64,000 bases of DNA from Chloroflexota bacterium (lineage in GTDB: Bacteria > Chloroflexota > FW602-bin22 > JACPRP01), in assembly GCA_016210495.1 (NCBI GenBank), contig JACQUC010000062.1, positions 27,230 through 91,229 on the forward strand. Direction: 5' to 3'. The notes beneath the pieces are model-generated. The model ran no database searches and was not told where the DNA came from. It saw nothing but the letters and a program-made list of their open reading frames with translations. Both the position numbers and the translations under genes were made by a program. This document shows, piece by piece, positions 27,345 to 35,481 of the stretch. Numbering within the stretch: the stretch's first letter is position 1; each line of letters starts with the position of its first letter.

Positions 27345-27594
27345 TGCTAGTGCCTCCCATAGCTCCTGAGTTCACCATGTTCTATACCACATCGGCCCGA
27401 GATTTGCTATGCAGCGCGCGCGTGGTACACATCTTGCCGCCAACAAGAAGAAGCTCGATCCCGACTTGGCTGTCGACGCCGGTTCTCTCAAGGTAGCTAC
27501 CAAGCCGAGCCATCTGGGCCGATGCGGGTGTGCACCAGGGCGGCATCAACGACAGTAGTCCGAAAGAGCTAGCTTGCGAGGAGGTAGCTGAGGT
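27345..27594. other. Intergenic region, no recognisable gene
   Basis: 250 bp between the prs start and the Hsp20 start. Short frames on either strand (about 50 codons) lack an RBS and recognisable motifs. GCGAGGAGGTAG near 27578 is the Hsp20 RBS area. Confidence 0.5.
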
Positions 27595-28158
27595 ATGGGT
27601 ACTTTGTACAATAAGCAGACAGGCAAACCCCGATCGGGCGCAGAGACCTGGGGCAGGGAAACCGAGGAATCCTTCACGCTCCCTTCCCTACGCCGCATAA
27701 TTGGTGACGGTTTTCAAGCGATCCCCATAAATCTGTACGAAACAGCGGTCGATCTCATGGTGGTGGCACCTATGCCGGGCCTGCACCCCGACGACATCGA
27801 CATTTTGGTCGCCGACAGCACTTTGACGATAAAGAGCGGAATGCGGGGCACTCTGGAAGACACGAAGAATTACCTCAAGCACGAGTGGCACTATGGACCG
27901 TACCTTCGCACGATCAAGCTGCCGTTCCCTGTGGACGCCAAAAAGGCAAACGCCTGCTACGGAAACGGCTTGCTGACCTTGACGATACCCAAGTCAAAGA
28001 CGACCAGGGCAACCCGTATCAAGCTCGAAAGGCTAGGGCCGGCGCGAGGGGAGTGGGCCGGCCACGGTGCTGTGGAGTTCGCTCCCGAGGGGCACAAGCA
28101 CCCCGAGCCGGGCCCGGAATCGCTCCCAGTCCGGTCCAGACGGCGTCGTGTGGCGTAG
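27595..28158 (+). CDS. Hsp20/alpha-crystallin family small heat shock protein
   Basis: 187 residues. The alpha-crystallin domain spans ~45-145: IPINLYETAVDLMVVAPMPG, then DDIDILVADSTLTIKSG and the closing YGNGLLTLTIPKS (the consensus GxLxIxxPK). The C-terminal ~40 residues are basic and contain no IxI motif. ATP-independent holdase chaperone. GAGGAGGTAG lies ~7 nt before ATG 27595. Confidence 0.9.
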   Translation: MGTLYNKQTGKPRSGAETWGRETEESFTLPSLRRIIGDGFQAIPINLYETAVDLMVVAPMPGLHPDDIDILVADSTLTIKSGMRGTLEDTKNYLKHEWHYGPYLRTIKLPFPVDAKKANACYGNGLLTLTIPKSKTTRATRIKLERLGPARGEWAGHGAVEFAPEGHKHPEPGPESLPVRSRRRRVA

Positions 28159-28254
28159 CGCCTGTCGCAAGATACGCTTCTCCCAACCGAAACGAGGCCG
28201 GCGAGCGAAACTGGACGGTGTCCGGCTGTGCCGAAAAGTTTCGGCCGATGGCCC

Positions 28255-28758
28255 TCACTGCTGGAGGAATTTCTTTACCGTGTCAAACTCGGGTGGTAGA
28301 AAAGCCAGCAACGCTGGCGCCAGCTTGAAAACTATTGGGGGGATTCGTGCCTCTTGAATGATCTGTGGCAGTCCTAGAACAGGATACCTTAGCGCCAGAA
28401 TGAGGGCAATGTCGACAAAGAACAGTGTCTCCACTGCGCCGATGACTCCACCACCCAGCCAGTCGACACAGCCTAGTTTCATGTACCCGAGCGCCCTATG
28501 GACCAGTGCCCCAACGTAGTTGCCGACCGCAAGCAGAGCCAGGGTGATCACCACGAAGGTGAGTAGCTTTGCTCCGTCGGGGCTACCGACCCACGATAAA
28601 TAATCGGACAGAGCCAAGTAATATCGGCTTGCCAGCACGACGCCAAGGATGAGCCCTAGCAACGAAAACACTTGTCTGACCATACCCTGACCGGTACCCG
28701 CGAAGATCCCCAGCAGGAAAACCCCCACTAGCACGACGTCCATAAACGTGTAAGGCAA
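28255..28758 (-). CDS. CvpA family membrane protein
   Basis: About 167 residues with four TM helices in the CvpA arrangement (FMDVVLVGVFLLGIFAGTGQ, then VFSLLGLILGVVLASRYY, and the Gly-rich loop DWLGGGVIGAVE). In other bacteria CvpA affects colicin V production and envelope integrity. The start is placed at TTG 28758 (AGGAGG 9 nt upstream) or possibly ATG 28743. An upstream in-frame ATG at 28815 is excluded because it lies between the -35 and -10 of the promoter at 28798-28826. Confidence 0.8.
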   Translation of the reverse strand: MPYTFMDVVLVGVFLLGIFAGTGQGMVRQVFSLLGLILGVVLASRYYLALSDYLSWVGSPDGAKLLTFVVITLALLAVGNYVGALVHRALGYMKLGCVDWLGGGVIGAVETLFFVDIALILALRYPVLGLPQIIQEARIPPIVFKLAPALLAFLPPEFDTVKKFLQQ

Positions 28759-28797
28759 TCTCTTGGCCCTCCTTTGCCCCGCCCAATTCTCGGCGCC

Positions 28798-28826
28798 ATT
28801 GTAAGTAATAGACATGTGCTTGTCAA
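28798..28826 (-). promoter_or_regulatory. Sigma70 promoter of the CvpA gene
   Basis: TTGACA (28826-28821), a 17-bp spacer and TACAAT (28803-28798) on the minus strand, a near-perfect consensus. The predicted start at ~28791 lies 33 nt before the TTG start. It begins 2 bp beyond the stop of the preceding membrane gene, so CvpA is expressed independently of the TumA/TumE unit. Confidence 0.8.
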
Positions 28827-28827
28827 G

Positions 28828-29169
28828 CTACCTGGCACGTGGACGCGAGCCGGAATCGCGCCGGTGGGCAACTATGCTGGTAATCCCCCATACCAAAACC
28901 CACGCAATAGCGAACAGGCCCAGTATTGCCGCCGCATTGATCAGCCTTTCCTGGTCGGTCTGTATTTGCGACAGCCTGACCGCCAGCAAAATCACATACA
29001 GGACGGCGGCGACCTTGAGGGCGCGCTTGATTCTCCGCTTCAACACCGCCCAAACGGCTATCAGCAGCACCACTGCCAGCAGCATAGTAGCGAGCTTCAA
29101 CATGTCCGGGTTATCTGAAATTGCACTCCGTTCCCTCCCGCCTCGCGTACGTCGCTGCCGAGGGTTCAA
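28828..29169 (-). CDS. Small hypothetical membrane protein coupled to TumE
   Basis: Up to 113 residues. A basic N-terminus is followed by three hydrophobic helices (LATMLLAVVLLIAVWAVL, VAAVLYVILLAV, AAAILGLFAIAWVLVWGI). The TumE stop overlaps a TTG at 29169 in a TTGA junction; ATG 29103 is the alternative and gives 91 residues starting right at the first helix. No family recognised. Its position makes it a possible third member of the toxin-antitoxin operon. Confidence 0.55.
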   Translation of the reverse strand: MNPRQRRTRGGRERSAISDNPDMLKLATMLLAVVLLIAVWAVLKRRIKRALKVAAVLYVILLAVRLSQIQTDQERLINAAAILGLFAIAWVLVWGITSIVAHRRDSGSRPRAR

Positions 29170-29537
29170 GCGCCGAGTTCGGCCAGTTTTGTTCTGATGA
29201 AGGTGAGGAACTCCCTCAGCCCTGACTCAAGGTCGTTGCTCAGGTGGCTCTCCTCGACTTGTGACTCAGAGCCATTGTGGAAATGTTTGGGAGCAGTAGC
29301 CACGAAAGGGAAGTCGGGAGCGTTGTCGTGGCGATGAATCAATCCACGCCTGGCTCTGTGTTCCCAGTGAAAGGAGTACCTGGTGCCGCGAGGATTCACC
29401 CAGAGGTCTGCGAACGTGCCGTCGCGGAGATTAAGGCGCAGCTTCTCGGCCAGACCGGACCGGCGGGAGAGGAACTGGGCAGACACGACAATATCGCCGA
29501 ACTCCGCTCGCGCGATTCGGGAGAACCTATGCAGCAA
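29166..29537 (-). CDS. TumE-family toxin of a toxin-antitoxin system
   Basis: 123 residues with the TumE/DUF6516 pattern: LRLNLRDGTFADLWVNPRG, TRYSFHWEH, IHRHDNAP, PKHFHNGSESQVEES and a terminal LREFLTFIRTKL helix. The conserved His/Asp/Asn set suggests a nuclease-like toxin, although the mechanism is not established in general. The TTG start at 29537 overlaps the antitoxin stop by 11 nt, and GAGGAA precedes it. Typical antitoxin-first gene order. Confidence 0.75.
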   Translation of the reverse strand: MLHRFSRIARAEFGDIVVSAQFLSRRSGLAEKLRLNLRDGTFADLWVNPRGTRYSFHWEHRARRGLIHRHDNAPDFPFVATAPKHFHNGSESQVEESHLSNDLESGLREFLTFIRTKLAELGA

Positions 29538-29817
29538 GCTTCAGTTCCTCTTCGATGGCCCGCAGCCGCGCGACGTAATCTCCAAGGTTTTCCCAGTGAA
29601 TGAGGTCCTCCCACGCTGGGTGGCTGTGTACGACCTTGTTCTTGATACCATCTTCAAGCTCACTCGGCGAGGACACAGCGTACCTCTCCTTGATATCGGA
29701 TATCTCCCACTCAGCCTGCCGAATCTCGTGCGCGACGAACGAGAGGACGCTTCTCTTCACCAGTTCCTCCGGGGAGATGTTGAGGCGGCGGGAAATCTCA
29801 GCCAGGTTCACAGCCAT
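29527..29817 (-). CDS. TumA-like antitoxin
   Basis: A 96-residue helical protein. The N-terminal NLAEISRRLNISPEELVKRSV resembles a small DNA-binding/dimerisation domain; the rest is acidic and helical (AEWEISDIKERYAVSSP, LRAIEEEL), as expected of a toxin-neutralising segment. ATG 29817 has GAGGAG 8 nt upstream. An upstream ATG (29853) is rejected because it lies within the TATAAT promoter. Cotranscribed and overlapping with the toxin gene. Confidence 0.7.
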   Translation of the reverse strand: MAVNLAEISRRLNISPEELVKRSVLSFVAHEIRQAEWEISDIKERYAVSSPSELEDGIKNKVVHSHPAWEDLIHWENLGDYVARLRAIEEELKLAA

Positions 29818-29851
29818 TTCCATTACTCCTCGGGATCTTGCACTGGGAAAC

Positions 29852-29860
29852 ATTATAACA
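29852..29860 (-). promoter_or_regulatory. Extended -10 promoter of the TumA/TumE operon
   Basis: TGTTATAAT on the minus strand, with TATAAT at 29857-29852. A TTGAGC hexamer is 19 bp upstream, so the -35 is weak. The start near 29845 gives a ~28-nt leader with GAGGAG. Confidence 0.6.
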
Positions 29861-30097
29861 CACTGGACTCATGCGGGCTCAAACCCAGTCGGGAAAGGCA
29901 AGAGAATCCCAAACGACCTTGACACTCGGTTTCCCCAAGCCATATAATTCTTGCGTAGCGCTCGGCGTAATCGCTATTGTTATTCGGCTGCCCGCGAGAC
30001 CAGAGCAAATAGCTCTGGTCTCACTGCGCTTCCGGAACTGGGTAGGTCCCTAGACTGCCAAATTTGAGTATAGCGAAGGATCTCTGAGGTTCGTAGC

Positions 30098-32182
30098 ATG
30101 GACAACTCGATTTCCGTCATCGAGGGGAACACGTTTATGGTTTCCGACGTCCTTGGCGACGTCGTACCGGGCACGCATCACGGCTTGTTTTACTCCGACA
30201 CCCGTTTCCTGTCGGGCTTCACCCTGCGGCTCGATGGAGCTTTGCCGCTGGCGATGACATCGGGGAGCCTGGACGCTGCCCACGCCCGATTCTACGCGAC
30301 CAACTCTGCGGGCCCGACGCTTTCCCAGGGACAGGTAACGCTCGTACGCGACCGATACGTGTGCGGCGGTCTGCACGAGGATATTACTCTGGTAAACTAC
30401 GGTAGCCAGGCGCTCGAAGCGACCCTGACTCTGAAGTTCGCGGCGGACTTCGCCGACGTGTTCGAGGTCAGGGGCGGGGGCCAGATCGAGAAGGTGGGAG
30501 CCGTCGCCGTCAAACCTGTCGAGGATCGCCAGTTGACTTTCACCTATCGGCGCGCAGAATTCGTACGCTCCACCGTAGTCGTCTTCTCCGAGCCGCCCAC
30601 CATCCTAGGCGACGAGGCGTCGTTCGCGATCAACCTGGCGCCCAAGGAGACGTGGCAAGGGTGTGTCAGCATCTATCCGGTAGTCGACAGAAAGAGAATA
30701 GCGATCACCTGCGCGCCGGAGCACAACGTGCCAACAGACGAAGCCGGCGTCGATGAGGATCTGCCCTTTGCAGCGGGTCATGCCAACTATGCCAACGACG
30801 AGGACAGATCGGCCAACGACTTCGTCCTGCGCGCGCCGGCGCTCCTCACCGACGATGCCACCCTGCGCTTCGCCTACGACCGCGCCGTGCGCGATCTGGC
30901 CGCCCTGCGGTTGAAAGTCGACGGCGTACACCGGGTTCCCGCCGCGGGCCTACCCTGGTACATGGCGATGTTTGGCCGCGATTCGGCCATAACGGCGTTG
31001 CAGACGCTCGCCCTCGGACCGGAGCCGGCCGTCGACACGCTGCGTGCGCTTGCGGCCTACCAGTCACGCCGGCATGACCACTTCCGGGACGAAGAGCCGG
31101 GCAAGATTCCCCACGAGATCAGGCTCGGGGAGCTGGCGAGCCTGGGACAGATACCGCACTCGCGCTACTACGGCACCGCCGACGCCACGCCGCTGTTCCT
31201 GATCCTGCTGTCGGAGACCTATCGCTGGACTGGCGATGCGAGCCTTGTGAAAGAACTGCTGCCCAATGCCGAGGCCGCCCTCCGCTGGATCGACACCGAC
31301 GGCGATGCTGACGGCGATGGCTACGTCGAGTACGCGCGGAAATCACTGCACGGGCTCGTGAATCAGGGTTGGAAAGATTCGCCCGATTCCATCTGTTTCG
31401 CCGACGGCACGCTGGCGGAAGGACCGATCGCTCTGGTGGAAGTGCAGGGCTATGTTTACGATGCCAAAGCTCGTCTGGCCGAGCTGTACCAGGCGCTCGG
31501 CCTGACTGAGCGCGCCGAGGAGCTAAGAGCGCAGGCCCAAGTCTTGAAAAGGCGGTTCAACCAGGATTTCTGGATGCCCGGCGAGGACCTTTTTGCGCTC
31601 GCCCTGGATGGGCACAAGCGGCAGGTAGATAGCATCACGTCCAATCCCGGGCACTGCCTCTGGAGCGGCATCGTCGACGAGGACAAGGCGGCCCTGATGG
31701 CCCGCCGACTGGTGGAGCCGGACCTCTTCAGCGGGTGGGGCGTGCGAACTATGTCGGCGCGCATGGCTGCCTACAACCCCATCTCGTACCACAACGGCAG
31801 CGTGTGGCCTCACGACAACTCCCTGATCGCCGCCGGCCTGACCAGGTACGGCTTCCACGAGGAGGCGAATCGCATCGTAACAGCCCTGCTTGACGCCAGC
31901 GCCCACCTTCCGAATCACCGCCTGCCGGAGCTATTCGCCGGGTACCCAAGAACCAGCGGCGGTTTCCCCGTGGAATGCCTGGGGGCCAACTCGCCCCAGG
32001 CCTGGTCAGCGGGCGCCGTTGTCCTGTTGCTACAAACGATCCTGGGTCTGGCGCCGCACCAAGATCACATGACCTGGCACGACACCGCCGATGTGGCCGA
32101 AATTCGCTGGTTTGGTGTGCCCATAGGGGGACGCCGCACCGACGTCACCTGCTCGCGTGCCAGAGAGAGCGCGCTTGTTTAG
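30098..32182 (+). CDS. Glycogen debranching enzyme (amylo-alpha-1,6-glucosidase type)
   Basis: 694 residues. The N-terminal GDE_N_bis domain (~1-220) begins with SVIEGNTFMVSDVLGDVVPG and contains GLFYSDTRFLSGF. The C-terminal (alpha/alpha)6 barrel (~250-690) carries PAAGLPWYMAMFGRDSAIT, RHDHFRDEEPGKIPHE, NQGWKDSPDS and SYHNGSVWPHDNSLIAAGL, the acid-bearing signatures of GH133-like debranching and amylo-1,6-glucosidases. It removes alpha-1,6 branches from glycogen or related glucans. GAGG lies ~8 nt before ATG 30098. The convergent GT4 gene downstream may belong to the same carbohydrate theme. Confidence 0.9.
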   Translation: MDNSISVIEGNTFMVSDVLGDVVPGTHHGLFYSDTRFLSGFTLRLDGALPLAMTSGSLDAAHARFYATNSAGPTLSQGQVTLVRDRYVCGGLHEDITLVNYGSQALEATLTLKFAADFADVFEVRGGGQIEKVGAVAVKPVEDRQLTFTYRRAEFVRSTVVVFSEPPTILGDEASFAINLAPKETWQGCVSIYPVVDRKRIAITCAPEHNVPTDEAGVDEDLPFAAGHANYANDEDRSANDFVLRAPALLTDDATLRFAYDRAVRDLAALRLKVDGVHRVPAAGLPWYMAMFGRDSAITALQTLALGPEPAVDTLRALAAYQSRRHDHFRDEEPGKIPHEIRLGELASLGQIPHSRYYGTADATPLFLILLSETYRWTGDASLVKELLPNAEAALRWIDTDGDADGDGYVEYARKSLHGLVNQGWKDSPDSICFADGTLAEGPIALVEVQGYVYDAKARLAELYQALGLTERAEELRAQAQVLKRRFNQDFWMPGEDLFALALDGHKRQVDSITSNPGHCLWSGIVDEDKAALMARRLVEPDLFSGWGVRTMSARMAAYNPISYHNGSVWPHDNSLIAAGLTRYGFHEEANRIVTALLDASAHLPNHRLPELFAGYPRTSGGFPVECLGANSPQAWSAGAVVLLLQTILGLAPHQDHMTWHDTADVAEIRWFGVPIGGRRTDVTCSRARESALV

Positions 32183-32234
32183 CGGTCGCGCAGAATCACG
32201 GGCAGGTATGCGAAGTAGTTTGCTGTGATGCCTC

Positions 32235-32258
32235 GTAGCCGCAGGCCTTCAGCCTGCG
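32235..32258. repeat. GTAGCC-headed hairpin repeat
   Basis: GTAGCC followed by GCAGGC-CTTCA-GCCTGC(G). It lies between the convergent debranching-enzyme and GT4 genes and may act as a bidirectional terminator; same family as the ends of the 54732-54840 element. Confidence 0.65.
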
Positions 32259-32276
32259 CGGGGCGGGTGGCTGGGG

Positions 32277-33305
32277 TCAGGCGCCGCCGACGAGCCGCCT
32301 GTAAACCGCTTCGTAGTTATCGACCATGACCTGCACAGAGAACCTGCTTTCTACTTCCTGGCGACACGCCCGTCGATCCAGGCGGTGGACCTCGTGGCAG
32401 GCGGCTACCATTTCGTCGATGGAATCGCAGATGAAGCCGGTCTTGCCATGCTGCACTATCTCCGGAACCGAACCACGGCGCGTGGCGATCACCGGCGTGC
32501 CGCAGGCCATCGCCTCGGCCATGGCCAGCCCGAACGGCTCGGGCCAATCGATCGGGAAAATCAGCGCCAGGGCGTTGCCGAGGAAAGCGCCCTTGGCCCT
32601 CTGATCTATCTCCCCCAGGTACTCGACGAGCGGGTCTTTCAGCATCGGCTTTATCAGATGCTCAAAGTAGTCCCGGTCCACCCGATCGACTTTGGCCGCA
32701 ATCTTGAGCTTGATGCCCGCTTTCCTGGCGACCTTGATCGCCACCTCGGTCCGCTTTTCCGGCGATATCCGCCCCAGGAAGGCCAGGTAGTCGCCGGGCC
32801 GGGGCTGGAATGGGAAGTCTTCGAGCGGAACGCCGTTGTACACAGTGGACAGCCATGGGGCATTCGGCATCGGGGAGCGCTGGCTATCGCTGATCGACAC
32901 GAGGTTGACGTCAGGGTACATCCGATAGATGACTTGAAGCTCGGGCACATCCAGTCTGCCGTGCAGGGTAGTCAGCGTCGGAGTCCGAACGAACTGCATT
33001 GAGGGAAAGGTAAAGTAGTCGACGTGTGAGTGAATGAGATCGAACTCGTCCGCGCGTTTGTAGACGAGCCCGACCTGTGCCATCAGGCACACGTACTGAT
33101 CGACGATAGTGGGGTCCAAACGTAGCGCGCGGGGATACACAGAGACAAGACGGGCACGCGTAACTGAGTCACCACTCGCGAAGAGAGTCACGTCGTGTCC
33201 TCGACGCACCAACTCCTCGGTCAAGTAAGACACAATCCTTTCGGTGCCACCGTACAGCTTGGGTGGTACGCTCTCGTATAGGGGGGCCACCTGAGCTATT
33301 CTCAT
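32277..33305 (-). CDS. Family 4 glycosyltransferase
   Basis: A 342-residue GT-B fold enzyme. The N-terminal domain starts MRIAQVAPLYESVPPKLYGG and includes the HSHVDYFTFPS segment. The C-terminal domain has AFLGRISPEKRTEVAIKVA and the nucleotide-sugar E-x7-E motif EPFGLAMAEAMACGTPVIAT. It resembles GT4 enzymes found beside trehalose or glycogen genes. ATG 33305 starts the Rossmann strand directly; the upstream extension lacks an RBS and is Pro/Arg-rich. The acceptor is unknown. Confidence 0.88.
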   Translation of the reverse strand: MRIAQVAPLYESVPPKLYGGTERIVSYLTEELVRRGHDVTLFASGDSVTRARLVSVYPRALRLDPTIVDQYVCLMAQVGLVYKRADEFDLIHSHVDYFTFPSMQFVRTPTLTTLHGRLDVPELQVIYRMYPDVNLVSISDSQRSPMPNAPWLSTVYNGVPLEDFPFQPRPGDYLAFLGRISPEKRTEVAIKVARKAGIKLKIAAKVDRVDRDYFEHLIKPMLKDPLVEYLGEIDQRAKGAFLGNALALIFPIDWPEPFGLAMAEAMACGTPVIATRRGSVPEIVQHGKTGFICDSIDEMVAACHEVHRLDRRACRQEVESRFSVQVMVDNYEAVYRRLVGGA

Positions 33306-33523
33306 GTTCCTACCCCGCGAGCTTCTAGTATGGCTTCGACGAGCAAGAAGCGTGCCAGCTTGACAACAGAACGGTCGCAGCCTCTCCAATCTGGTCGGGC
33401 CGGCGGAACAAGTGAGTGGGCGTGGCGAACTAGTTCTCGATGCACGACGCGGATGGGTAGGGGGGCGGACGTCCGCTGTCCGCCCGGGGCGGGGTAGCGG
33501 CCGCAACCAACTTGCACCGAGAA
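33306..33523. other. Intergenic region containing a hairpin repeat
   Basis: 218 bp between the HAD gene stop and the GT4 start (both minus strand). No coding frame is convincing; it includes the GTAGGG-type hairpin at 33457-33485. Confidence 0.6.
33457..33485. repeat. GTAGGGG-headed hairpin repeat
   Basis: GTAGGG followed by GGGCGGAC-GTCCGCT-GTCCGCCC. Its right half, CCGCTGTCCGCCC, is shared with the copy at 55590-55615. Confidence 0.7.
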
Positions 33524-34261
33524 CTAAACCCGAGCGATCGCATCTGGTAGCTCTGCCAGGTCTTCGATGGTGGCATCGGGCTCGGCGGGGGGCAGGGCGC
33601 TGTCGCCTCGGCGCAGCTCAGACCAGCGGGTGTCGGCGCGCGACGGGCTCTGGATCAGAATGGCTTTCATCCCAACGCGCTTGGCGCCCGCGATGTCTTC
33701 GATCGGGTGGTCGCCGACGAAGACGGCTTCCTCAGCGGTGACGCCGAGGTTGGCCAGGGCCAGGTTGAAGATGTAGGGGTGGGGCTTGCGCTTGCCCACG
33801 TCGGTGGAGATGACGACGGAGTCGAACGCATCCGCCAGACCCGCGACGGCAAGGTCGCGCCGCGTGTTGGGGGCCATACTGTTGGACACGACGCCCAACC
33901 GGTAAGCCCTTCTGAGCTGGCTCAGCACTTCGAGGGCGTGAGGCATGGGGTGTGCCGTGGCCGCCGATGCCCGTCCGAACTCCTCGTTGAGCCGATCTAT
34001 CCAGTCTCGGTCTTGCAGGGGAATCCCCAGGTCCGCGAGCAGGCATTCGTACCACTGATAGAAGCCGACCTCGTTGAGCTCTTCCACGTCCCGGCGAAAA
34101 CGCTTTGCGTTATCGGCAAGAGCTTGGCGATAACGCTCCAGCGTCACGGCGAAGCCGTGCCGGCTCAAATAGTCCACGATGGCGTTTTGGGCCGCGTCCA
34201 GGGCCTCGCGCGGGCCTTTGACGACGAGCGTCCCATGTACGTCGAAAAGTACGGCCTTCAA
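33524..34261 (-). CDS. HAD-superfamily hydrolase (subfamily IA) with altered motif I
   Basis: 245 residues. Motif I is FDVHGTL (nucleophile Asp7, but His9 at the D+2 position usually held by the acid/base Asp of phosphatases). Motif II VVSNS, motif III Lys in GKRKPHP and motif IV VFVGDHPIEDI are intact, and a helical cap lies at ~20-90. Loss of the D+2 acid argues against an ordinary phosphomonoesterase; haloacid-dehalogenase-like or modified transfer chemistry is possible. It is last in the UbiD/PaaK operon, 4 bp after the Cys-module gene. In Thauera phenylphosphate carboxylase a HAD-type delta subunit accompanies UbiD-like subunits, making the placement suggestive. Confidence 0.8.
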   Translation of the reverse strand: MKAVLFDVHGTLVVKGPREALDAAQNAIVDYLSRHGFAVTLERYRQALADNAKRFRRDVEELNEVGFYQWYECLLADLGIPLQDRDWIDRLNEEFGRASAATAHPMPHALEVLSQLRRAYRLGVVSNSMAPNTRRDLAVAGLADAFDSVVISTDVGKRKPHPYIFNLALANLGVTAEEAVFVGDHPIEDIAGAKRVGMKAILIQSPSRADTRWSELRRGDSALPPAEPDATIEDLAELPDAIARV

Positions 34262-34265
34262 GCGC

Positions 34266-34823
34266 TTAGCCTCGGTCTACCGGTAAAGTCTCGTGGTAGA
34301 GCTCACACTCGACGTAGTTCCGCGTGAGACACAGCAACTTCTGCTTCTCCGCCGAAACGGGACCGCCGGTGCCCTTCGAGCGCGAGGGAACCTGTTTTGG
34401 CTTCAGAACGAGGGATCGAACGAAGTCCGCCACGAAGCTTTGCCTGGAGGCGGGCGGCGCGTGGCGTCCGTGGCACGCGTTAAGGGCGCACGGGTAAAGG
34501 TACTTGTGCTGGCGATCGGCGCGCGAGCCCAGCAGTGGGCAAATCAAAGCAGGCTCGTGCGTCAGCCATTGCCGCTCACGCAGCCAGCGGCAGCCGCCGT
34601 AGTGGGGCGTCAGGCAAATAGCCCACTGTGTCTCCACGGGAACCGGCACGAAGCGCTCGCCGTGCCAGGGCAATAGCCCGGCACAATACTGCACCACGTC
34701 GGGAGGCACGCCAACTTCCTCCCAAAGATAGCAGGAGTTATCTTCCGACGGTGCGGTCCCTCGCAGCTCCCGGTTCCATCGCACCGCCAACCACGGGCAG
34801 GAAGTTTCCAGCGATACTCGCAA
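34266..34823 (-). CDS. Protein with two tandem Cys4 modules (putative metal binding)
   Basis: 185 residues, TTG start at 34823 with GAGGAGG upstream. Two similar modules are visible. Module 1 has Cys9 (CPWL), Cys31, Cys70 and Cys78 (ICLTPHYGGC). Module 2 has Cys95 (CPLLGSRAD), Cys117, Cys165 and Cys173 (LCLTRNYVEC). In both, the first pair is 22 residues apart and the second pair 8 apart, and the second pair lies in a CLTxxYxxC motif. A similar CPxLG...CLT...C pattern occurs beside LysM or regulatory domains in Chloroflexota proteins (from memory). Zinc binding or a redox role is likely; the function in the operon is unknown. Confidence 0.6.
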   Translation of the reverse strand: MRVSLETSCPWLAVRWNRELRGTAPSEDNSCYLWEEVGVPPDVVQYCAGLLPWHGERFVPVPVETQWAICLTPHYGGCRWLRERQWLTHEPALICPLLGSRADRQHKYLYPCALNACHGRHAPPASRQSFVADFVRSLVLKPKQVPSRSKGTGGPVSAEKQKLLCLTRNYVECELYHETLPVDRG

Positions 34824-34913
34824 GCCCCCTCCTCACCTCCCAAGGGCTAACCACACGGACATTATACGCCGACTTGGTCTTATTGTTCAAGTGCCACTCG
34901 GCCCTTCGTCCGA

Positions 34914-35459
34914 TTATGTGTGCGCTTGGCCTGCGTCCTCCGGCTCGATCTCGAAGAGCCACTCGCAGTCCGGCCCGTCCGGCGACTGATCGGGTGGGGC
35001 GAAGCCGCAACGCACCTTGATTCTAGGCTCGATGACCCGCGCAAACCCGTAGAGCGAGGCTTGCTCTACTCCCTTGCAGGGGAAGTAGCCCATCTGCTTT
35101 TCCATTCTGGCCCGTTGCGGGAGGCACTGGTGTACGCGGAACACGGCCTTGTTCTCGGATACCTGCTCGATGTCAAAGTCGCCGGCAAAGGACATCCAGG
35201 TCATCGAGTTGCGCATCGCCTCGATCACGCCGCCAATACCCGATTGCGCCAGGTTGAGGGTCTGCTTCAGCCGCTTGGCCTCGACAGGGGCCATGCGCGC
35301 CCAAGCGATCTCGTCGACGAGCGCCGCTGCCTCAGTACCGTACTTCTCCTCGACGCACAGAAACCAGAACCCGTCCAGGGTGCGAAAGTTGCGACAAGAC
35401 ATCTCGAGCAGGTCGAGAAGCTTCTCGCGGGGCAAATCCTTGAAGACATCGATGTTCAC
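34914..35459 (-). CDS. DUF6125 family protein
   Basis: 181 residues. An N-terminal helical part (VFKDLPREKLLDLLEMSCRNF, then DGFWFLCVEEKYGTEAAA) is followed by a mixed alpha/beta part with conserved Cys (VHQCLPQRARMEKQM, FPCKGVE, VRCGFAPPD). The pattern fits DUF6125, mostly known from anaerobes and Chloroflexota and often found near acyl-CoA or aromatic metabolism genes. Biochemical role unknown; the Cys/Glu set could bind a metal. It lies 22 bp after the PaaK-type ligase in the same operon. Confidence 0.6.
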   Translation of the reverse strand: MNIDVFKDLPREKLLDLLEMSCRNFRTLDGFWFLCVEEKYGTEAAALVDEIAWARMAPVEAKRLKQTLNLAQSGIGGVIEAMRNSMTWMSFAGDFDIEQVSENKAVFRVHQCLPQRARMEKQMGYFPCKGVEQASLYGFARVIEPRIKVRCGFAPPDQSPDGPDCEWLFEIEPEDAGQAHT

Positions 35460-35481
35460 TTGTTACCTCGTTAATCCCCAC

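Noticed and set aside
27432..27570. Short frames of ~50 codons on both strands upstream of hsp20
   Set aside because: No RBS, no conserved motif, and each strand is open by chance at this GC content.
28743..28815. ATG 28815 as CvpA start
   Set aside because: It lies between the -35 and -10 of a near-consensus promoter.
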